DNA of 64,000 nucleotides from the NCBI GenBank assembly GCA_037132135.1, contig JBAXPR010000004.1, positions 13,151-77,150 on the forward strand, written 5' to 3'. Source of the stretch: BOG-933 sp037132135 (GTDB lineage Bacteria > Pseudomonadota > Alphaproteobacteria > Azospirillales > Azospirillaceae). Position numbers and translations under genes: made by a program. Under the pieces are notes generated by a model that saw only the letters and a program-made list of their open reading frames with translations, did not search any database and was not told the origin of the DNA. Of the stretch, positions 59,655 to 64,000 are shown one piece after another. Position 1 is the first letter of the stretch. Each line of letters begins with the position of its first letter.

Positions 59655-61538
59655 ATGCTCCAGTTCATTCGCGGCACCGTCGGCACCTGGATCGTCAAGG
59701 GCCTGTTCATTCTCCTGATCGCCAGTTTCGCGATCTGGGGCATCGGCGACATCTTCCGCAGCCGCGGCCCGGCCTCGACCCTGATCGAGGTCGGCCCGAC
59801 CAAGATTGCCGCCCAGGAATTCGATGCCGAGGTCCGCAAGCAGATCAACCGGCTGCGTCCGATGTTCGGCGGCCAGTTCGATCTCGAGCAGGCCAAGCAG
59901 ATGGGGCTGATCGGCCAGACTCTGGAGCAAATGGTTCAGCGGGCGCTCTTTAACCTCGCCGCCCGCGACGCCGGGCTCGATGCCGGCGACGATCTGGTGC
60001 GGCGCCGGATTCAAAGCATCCCCGGATTCCGCACCCCGCAGGGCCAGTTCGAGCCCGAACTGCTGCGCCGGGCGCTGGCCGCCAACAGCCTCAGCGAGTC
60101 CGCCCTGGTCGGCATGATCCGCGAGGAAACCGGGCGCAACCTCGTGCTCGGCGCGGTTTCGGCCGGCGCGACGGCGCCGGCGCCGCTGGTCGACGCCCTC
60201 TATCGCTACCGCCAGGAAAAGCGCGTCGCCGAGACCGTGACCCTGGCCAGCGACAAGATGCCCGAACCGGCCACCCCCGACGCCGCCGAGCAGACCCGCT
60301 ATCACGAGGACAAGGCGGTCCGCTTCACCGCCCCCGAATACCGGGCGCTGACCGTCGCCCTGATCGGTGTCGACGAGCTGGCCAAGACCATCGAGATCAC
60401 CGAGGACGAGATCAAGGTCGCCTATGACCAGCGCGCCGACGAGTTTCAGACCGGCGAGCGCCGCAGCTTCGTCCAGGTGCTGGCAGAGACCGAGGACAAG
60501 GCCCGTGCCGTCGCCGAGAAGGCCCGCGCCCTCAAGGGCGACCTCGAGGCCGCGGCCAGGGCCGAGGGGCTGGAGGCAGGCAGCCTTGGTCCGGCGACCG
60601 AAGCCGATCTCCCGGAGATCGGCGCCTCGGTGTTCGCGCTTGAGGCCGGCGTCATCCCCGACGCCTTCAAGTCCGACCTCGGCTGGCATGTGGTCAAGGT
60701 CACGAAGATCGAGCCGGCCCAGACCCGGACCCTCGCCACCGTTCACGACGACGTTGCCAGCCAGTTGCGCAAGGACCACGCCGCCGACGCCATGCCCCGA
60801 TTCGTCAACCGGATCGAGGACGCCCTGGCCGGCGGCGCCACCCTTGAAGAGGCCGCGACCAAGTTCAAGCTCCAACTGGTCAAGGTCGCCACCGCCGACA
60901 GCGAGGGCAACAGCCCCGACGGCAGCAGAATCAAGGGCATCCCGGATCTGCCCGCCGTGCTTCAGGCCGCTTTCGCCCTGGCCCAGGGCGGGCGCAGCCC
61001 GGTGACCGAAGGCGCCGAGACCAACTCCTTCGTGGTCCGAGTCGACGCCATCACCCCCTCTCACCTCAGGCCGCTGGCCGAGGTGCGGGATCAGGTGATC
61101 GCCGCTTGGAAGGCCGAGCAGCGGGCCAAGGCCGCCGCCGCCAAAGCCGAGGAGATCGAGAGCCAGCTGAAGGCCGGGGGCAGCCCCGAAACGGTGGCCC
61201 GCGCCGCCGGCGCCGTCGCCGCGACCACCGAGCCGCTGGGCCGCGCTCCGGGTGCCGGCGGCCCGCTGCCGCCAGCGCTGCTGAAATCGCTCTTCACCCT
61301 GGCACCCGGCGGCATTGCCAGGGCCGCCACCGCCGAGGGTCAGGTGGTGGCACGCCTCAAGACGGTGATCGCGGCCGACCCGACCACCGCCGCCGGTGCG
61401 GTCAAGAGCCTCGCCGAGGCCGAACGCCAGGAGTTGTCCAACGATCTGCTGGCCCAGTTCGCCGAGGGCCTGCGTCTCTCATACCCGGTCCGCATCAACC
61501 AGGAGCGCATCCAGGCGATGTACTCCTCCAACAACTGA
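59655..61538 (+). CDS. ppiD: Periplasmic folding factor PpiD (peptidyl-prolyl isomerase-like)
   Basis: A 627-aa membrane-anchored chaperone. One N-terminal helix (IVKGLFILLIASFAIWGIGD) is followed by a SurA-like N domain (TKIAAQEFDAEVRKQINRLR), parvulin-like segments (GERRSFVQVLAETEDKARAV and SDLGWHVVKVTKIEPAQTRT) and a C-terminal tail. It helps fold outer-membrane and periplasmic proteins at the Sec exit. In alphaproteobacteria it is often next to trpE, as here, with 39 bp between. Confidence 0.92.
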   Translation: MLQFIRGTVGTWIVKGLFILLIASFAIWGIGDIFRSRGPASTLIEVGPTKIAAQEFDAEVRKQINRLRPMFGGQFDLEQAKQMGLIGQTLEQMVQRALFNLAARDAGLDAGDDLVRRRIQSIPGFRTPQGQFEPELLRRALAANSLSESALVGMIREETGRNLVLGAVSAGATAPAPLVDALYRYRQEKRVAETVTLASDKMPEPATPDAAEQTRYHEDKAVRFTAPEYRALTVALIGVDELAKTIEITEDEIKVAYDQRADEFQTGERRSFVQVLAETEDKARAVAEKARALKGDLEAAARAEGLEAGSLGPATEADLPEIGASVFALEAGVIPDAFKSDLGWHVVKVTKIEPAQTRTLATVHDDVASQLRKDHAADAMPRFVNRIEDALAGGATLEEAATKFKLQLVKVATADSEGNSPDGSRIKGIPDLPAVLQAAFALAQGGRSPVTEGAETNSFVVRVDAITPSHLRPLAEVRDQVIAAWKAEQRAKAAAAKAEEIESQLKAGGSPETVARAAGAVAATTEPLGRAPGAGGPLPPALLKSLFTLAPGGIARAATAEGQVVARLKTVIAADPTTAAGAVKSLAEAERQELSNDLLAQFAEGLRLSYPVRINQERIQAMYSSNN

Positions 61539-61577
61539 TCCGCCGCCGCCTCGTCACCGCCTCCGGAGACTCGTCCC

Positions 61578-63107
61578 GTGACCGTCCTGCCCGCCCTCGC
61601 TGATTTCGAGCCGACTTACGCCGCCGGCACGCCGCAGGTGGTGTGGGCCAGTCTGGTCAACGACCTGGAAACCCCGGTCTCGGCGATGCTCAAGCTGGCC
61701 CATGACCGGGCTTACAGTTTTCTGCTGGAATCGGTGGAGGGCGGAGAAAAGCTCGGCCGCTATTCGCTGATCGGCCTCCATCCCGACCTGATCTGGCGCT
61801 GCCGGGGCCACGGCGCCGAAATCAACCGCGATGCCCTCACCGACCGCGACCGCTTCGAGCCCCAGGCCGAGGCGCCGCTGACCGCGCTCAGAACGCTGCT
61901 CGCCGAATGCCGGATCGCGCTGCCCGAAACGCTGCCGCCGATGTCGGCCGGCCTCTTTGGCTATCTCGGCTACGACATGGTGCGGCTGATCGAGCGCCTG
62001 CCCGACAGCAACCCCGACGAGCTTGGCATCCCCGACGCGGTGCTGATGCGGCCGACGGTGATGGTGATCTTCGACAACGTCAAGAGCATCGTCACCGTGG
62101 TGACGCCGGTGAGGCCGCTGCCCGGCATCGACGCCGGCGAGGCTTATCTGCGCGCGGTCCGGCGGCTGGAAGAGGTGCTGGCCGGTCTGGAAAGCCCGCT
62201 GCGCAACTCCTGGAACGAGGGCGGCCGGGCACCGCCGGCCGCCGCCCGGCCGCAGCCGGCGGTGCCGGTCTCCAACACCAGCCGGGCCGAATATCACGCC
62301 ATCGTCGAGACGGCCAAGGATTACATCCGGGCCGGCGACATCTTTCAGGTCGTGCCCTCGCAGCGCTTCTCGCTGCCCTTCGAGTTGCCGCCGGTGGCGC
62401 TGTACCGGTCGCTGCGCCGGCTCAACCCGTCACCGTTCCTGTTCTATCTCAATTTCGACGGCTTCAGCCTGATCGGCTCCAGCCCGGAAATCCTGGTCCG
62501 GCTGCGCGATGGCAAGGTCACGATCCGGCCGATTGCCGGCACCCGCCGCCGCGGCCTTTCGCCGACCGAGGACCGCGCGCTCGAAAAGGATCTGCTCTCC
62601 GACCCCAAGGAACTGGCCGAGCATCTGATGCTGCTTGATCTCGGGCGCAACGATGTCGGCCGCGTGGCCCGGGTCGGCACGATCCGGGTCACCGAGCAGT
62701 TCGTGGTCGAGCTTTACTCCCACGTCATGCACATCGTCTCCAATGTCGAGGGCGAGATCGACGCCGGGCGCTTCGACGCCCTCGATGCCCTGGCCGCCGG
62801 TTTTCCCGCCGGCACCGTCTCGGGCGCGCCCAAGGTGCGGGCGATGGAGATCATCGACGAGCTGGAAAAGACCCGGCGTGGTTTTTACGGCGGCTGCGTC
62901 GGCTATTTCTCGGCCGGCGGCGCCATGGATACCTGCATCGCGCTACGCACCGGTCTGGTCAAGGACGGCACCCTCTATGTCCAGGCCGGCGGCGGCGTGG
63001 TCGCCGACAGCGATCCCGAAGCCGAATATCAAGAGACGGTCAACAAGGCCAAGGCCCTGGTCCGGGCGGCCGAAGAGGCGGTCCGCTTTGACCGGGGGCG
63101 CGGCTGA
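61578..63107 (+). CDS. trpE: Anthranilate synthase component I
   Basis: Converts chorismate and ammonia (from TrpG) to anthranilate, first step of tryptophan synthesis. The N-terminal feedback region contains LLESVEGGEKLGRYSLIG. The chorismate-binding domain has IAGTRRRGLSPTEDRALEKD, LLDLGRNDVGRVAR, PAGTVSGAPKVRAMEIIDEL and GGCVGYFSAGGAMDTCIA. At 509 aa the length is normal. The GTG start follows CCGGAGAC. No trpG follows; the next gene is a bacteriohemerythrin whose ATG overlaps the trpE stop. Confidence 0.96.
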   Translation: MTVLPALADFEPTYAAGTPQVVWASLVNDLETPVSAMLKLAHDRAYSFLLESVEGGEKLGRYSLIGLHPDLIWRCRGHGAEINRDALTDRDRFEPQAEAPLTALRTLLAECRIALPETLPPMSAGLFGYLGYDMVRLIERLPDSNPDELGIPDAVLMRPTVMVIFDNVKSIVTVVTPVRPLPGIDAGEAYLRAVRRLEEVLAGLESPLRNSWNEGGRAPPAAARPQPAVPVSNTSRAEYHAIVETAKDYIRAGDIFQVVPSQRFSLPFELPPVALYRSLRRLNPSPFLFYLNFDGFSLIGSSPEILVRLRDGKVTIRPIAGTRRRGLSPTEDRALEKDLLSDPKELAEHLMLLDLGRNDVGRVARVGTIRVTEQFVVELYSHVMHIVSNVEGEIDAGRFDALDALAAGFPAGTVSGAPKVRAMEIIDELEKTRRGFYGGCVGYFSAGGAMDTCIALRTGLVKDGTLYVQAGGGVVADSDPEAEYQETVNKAKALVRAAEEAVRFDRGRG

Positions 63108-63559
63108 TGGGCAGGAAAAGCGGCGGCAAACCGTCGCAGGCCATCGCCTGGAAGGACGAGTACCTGATCGGGATCGACGCCGTTGACCGCGACCACCAGA
63201 GCCTGATCAACCGCTTCAACGACATCCTCGACCGCCAGCCCGCCACGCACAGCGCCGAGGCGATCCAAGAGACCATCGGCGGCCTCGAAGCGATCTTCAA
63301 GGATCATTTCGACAACGAGGAGGCGGTGATGGCCGCGATCGGCTTCCCCGAACTGGCCGAGCACCGCGAGAAGCACGAGACCTTTTTGCGCATGCTCGCC
63401 GAGTTGCGCCAGTTTCGTCCGGGCTGCGGCGATTTCAACGAATATTTCCTCCGCGCCTTCCGCAACTGGATCGTCTACCACATCACGGTCAACGACCGTG
63501 AAATCGGCCGCTTCCTTGCGGCCAAGCCCGCCCCGTCGGCCGGCAGCGCGGCGCCCTGA
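63107..63559 (+). CDS. Bacteriohemerythrin
   Basis: A 150-aa di-iron O2-binding protein with all ligands in place: H30 (DRDHQ), H67 and E71 (DHFDNEE), H86 and H90 (HREKH), H125 and D130 (HITVND). The ATG overlaps the trpE stop by one base (TGATG), so translation is coupled to trpE. Codon use is as GC-rich as the neighbours, unlike the AT-rich copy at 48.9 kb. The two copies differ enough that recent duplication is unlikely. Confidence 0.92.
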   Translation: MGRKSGGKPSQAIAWKDEYLIGIDAVDRDHQSLINRFNDILDRQPATHSAEAIQETIGGLEAIFKDHFDNEEAVMAAIGFPELAEHREKHETFLRMLAELRQFRPGCGDFNEYFLRAFRNWIVYHITVNDREIGRFLAAKPAPSAGSAAP

Positions 63560-63577
63560 CGCCGCACCCGGCACCGG

Positions 63578-63616
63578 GGCGCCGGGGACGGGACACCCGC
63601 CCCTCCCCCCGGCGCC
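63578..63616. terminator. Hairpin between convergent hemerythrin and homospermidine synthase genes
   Basis: GGCGCCGGGG (63578-63587) and CCCCGGCGCC (63607-63616) form a perfect 10-bp stem with a 19-nt loop. There is no U-tract on either strand, so it is a weak or Rho-assisted terminator candidate. Confidence 0.4.
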
Positions 63617-63623
63617 GCTCCGC

Positions 63624-64000
63624 TCACACCACCCGGAAGTTCTTGAACTGCCAGGGGTCTTTGGTGTCGATGTCTTCGGGGAACAGCACGGCGCGATCCT
63701 GGAGCGGCGTCCAGTCGCTGTAGGCGCCGACGAGGTCGCCGAGATAGGGCGTCGAGATCTCCATGATGCGCTGAAAATCGATCTCGTCGGGATCGACGAT
63801 GCCGGCCTTGGGATTCTCCAGCGCCCAGATCACCCCCGACAGCACGCCCACCGTGACCTGAAGACTGGTGGCGCTGTTGTGCTCGATCAGGGCGCGGGTC
63901 TGGTGGGTCGAAAGGTGGGAGCCGAACCAGTAGGCGCCCCGGGCGTGGCCCATCAGCAGCACGCCCAACTCGTCGACGCCATCGACGATCTCGTCGACCA
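63624..64000 (-). CDS. hss: Homospermidine synthase, C-terminal part
   Basis: The frame is open to the window edge and ends at 63624; only the last 125 residues are seen. LLMGHARGAYWFGSHLSTHQ and NSATSLQVTVGVLSGVIWAL, then LGDLVGAYSDWTPLQDRAVL and the ending DPWQFKNFRVV, match the C-terminus of homospermidine synthase. The enzyme makes homospermidine from putrescine (and spermidine) with NAD, and is common in alphaproteobacteria. The N-terminal Rossmann domain lies outside the window. Confidence 0.9.
   Translation of the reverse strand, partial: VDEIVDGVDELGVLLMGHARGAYWFGSHLSTHQTRALIEHNSATSLQVTVGVLSGVIWALENPKAGIVDPDEIDFQRIMEISTPYLGDLVGAYSDWTPLQDRAVLFPEDIDTKDPWQFKNFRVV

Overview
The window comes from a very GC-rich bacterial chromosome that reads as an alphaproteobacterium, most likely a member of the Rhodospirillales. 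The evidence is the order tpiA-secG-pyrG-kdsA-eno, the dat-(HAD)-hfq-hflX group, a homospermidine synthase, an oxyR/ahpC-ahpD locus, a stand-alone CheD, a CheB-CheR-hybrid kinase group, and two bacteriohemerythrins. This assignment comes from family knowledge and gene order, not from a database search. I see no rRNA, tRNA, CRISPR array, transposase or integrase.

Layout. 1-1.7 kb: the tail of an unknown gene and a ParA-type ATPase with a C-terminal membrane helix. 1.77-1.96 kb: relic of a small coiled-coil/membrane protein. 2-6.2 kb: pyrB, a class IV aminotransferase, a HAD phosphatase, hfq and hflX. 6.2-10.4 kb: accessory secreted and small proteins (a KPGE-repeat protein, a Cys-containing small protein, a HupE/UreJ-like membrane protein, an orphan TAXI-type binding protein). 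10.4-16.6 kb: GST, M17 aminopeptidase, CheD, a FlaG-like protein, a DsbA-fold isomerase, and an NlpC/P60 hydrolase coupled to a MarR regulator. 16.7-19.7 kb: a plasmid-partition-like block (P-loop ATPase, HTH protein with a long Pro-Glu repeat, coiled-coil protein) around a 15-bp palindrome. 19.7-27.1 kb: housekeeping genes eno, kdsA, pyrG, secG and tpiA, with three accessory genes between them.

27.2-29.7 kb: a ferrous iron uptake operon (feoA, feoB, small FeoB-associated protein) with a Fur-like box. 29.7-34.6 kb: late cobalamin synthesis genes cobT, cobS and a phosphatase, with a fused aldolase/dehydrogenase between them. 34.6-41 kb: a hydrolase, a glycosyltransferase, an ABC-2 permease and pyruvate carboxylase. 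41-46 kb: CheB, CheR and a hybrid kinase with three receivers. 46.3-52.9 kb: class I fumarase, a DUF4239-like protein, bacteriohemerythrin, and a FixL/FixJ-like pair with two single receivers. 52.9-55.1 kb: peroxide defence (oxyR, ahpC, ahpD). 55.2-64 kb: YdcF, two small or winged-helix genes, recG, ppiD, trpE, a second bacteriohemerythrin and the 3' end of homospermidine synthase.

The window therefore combines core metabolism with oxygen/iron/redox sensing and two ParA-family loci. The least explained parts are the membrane-anchored ParA locus at the left edge, the 16.7-19.7 kb ATPase/repeat-protein block with its AT-rich palindromes, and several very small genes with strong ribosome binding sites. 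Convergent gene ends overlap by 11-32 bp at four places. Several gene starts were moved from the longest reading frame on the basis of ribosome binding sites, signal peptides or family N-termini.
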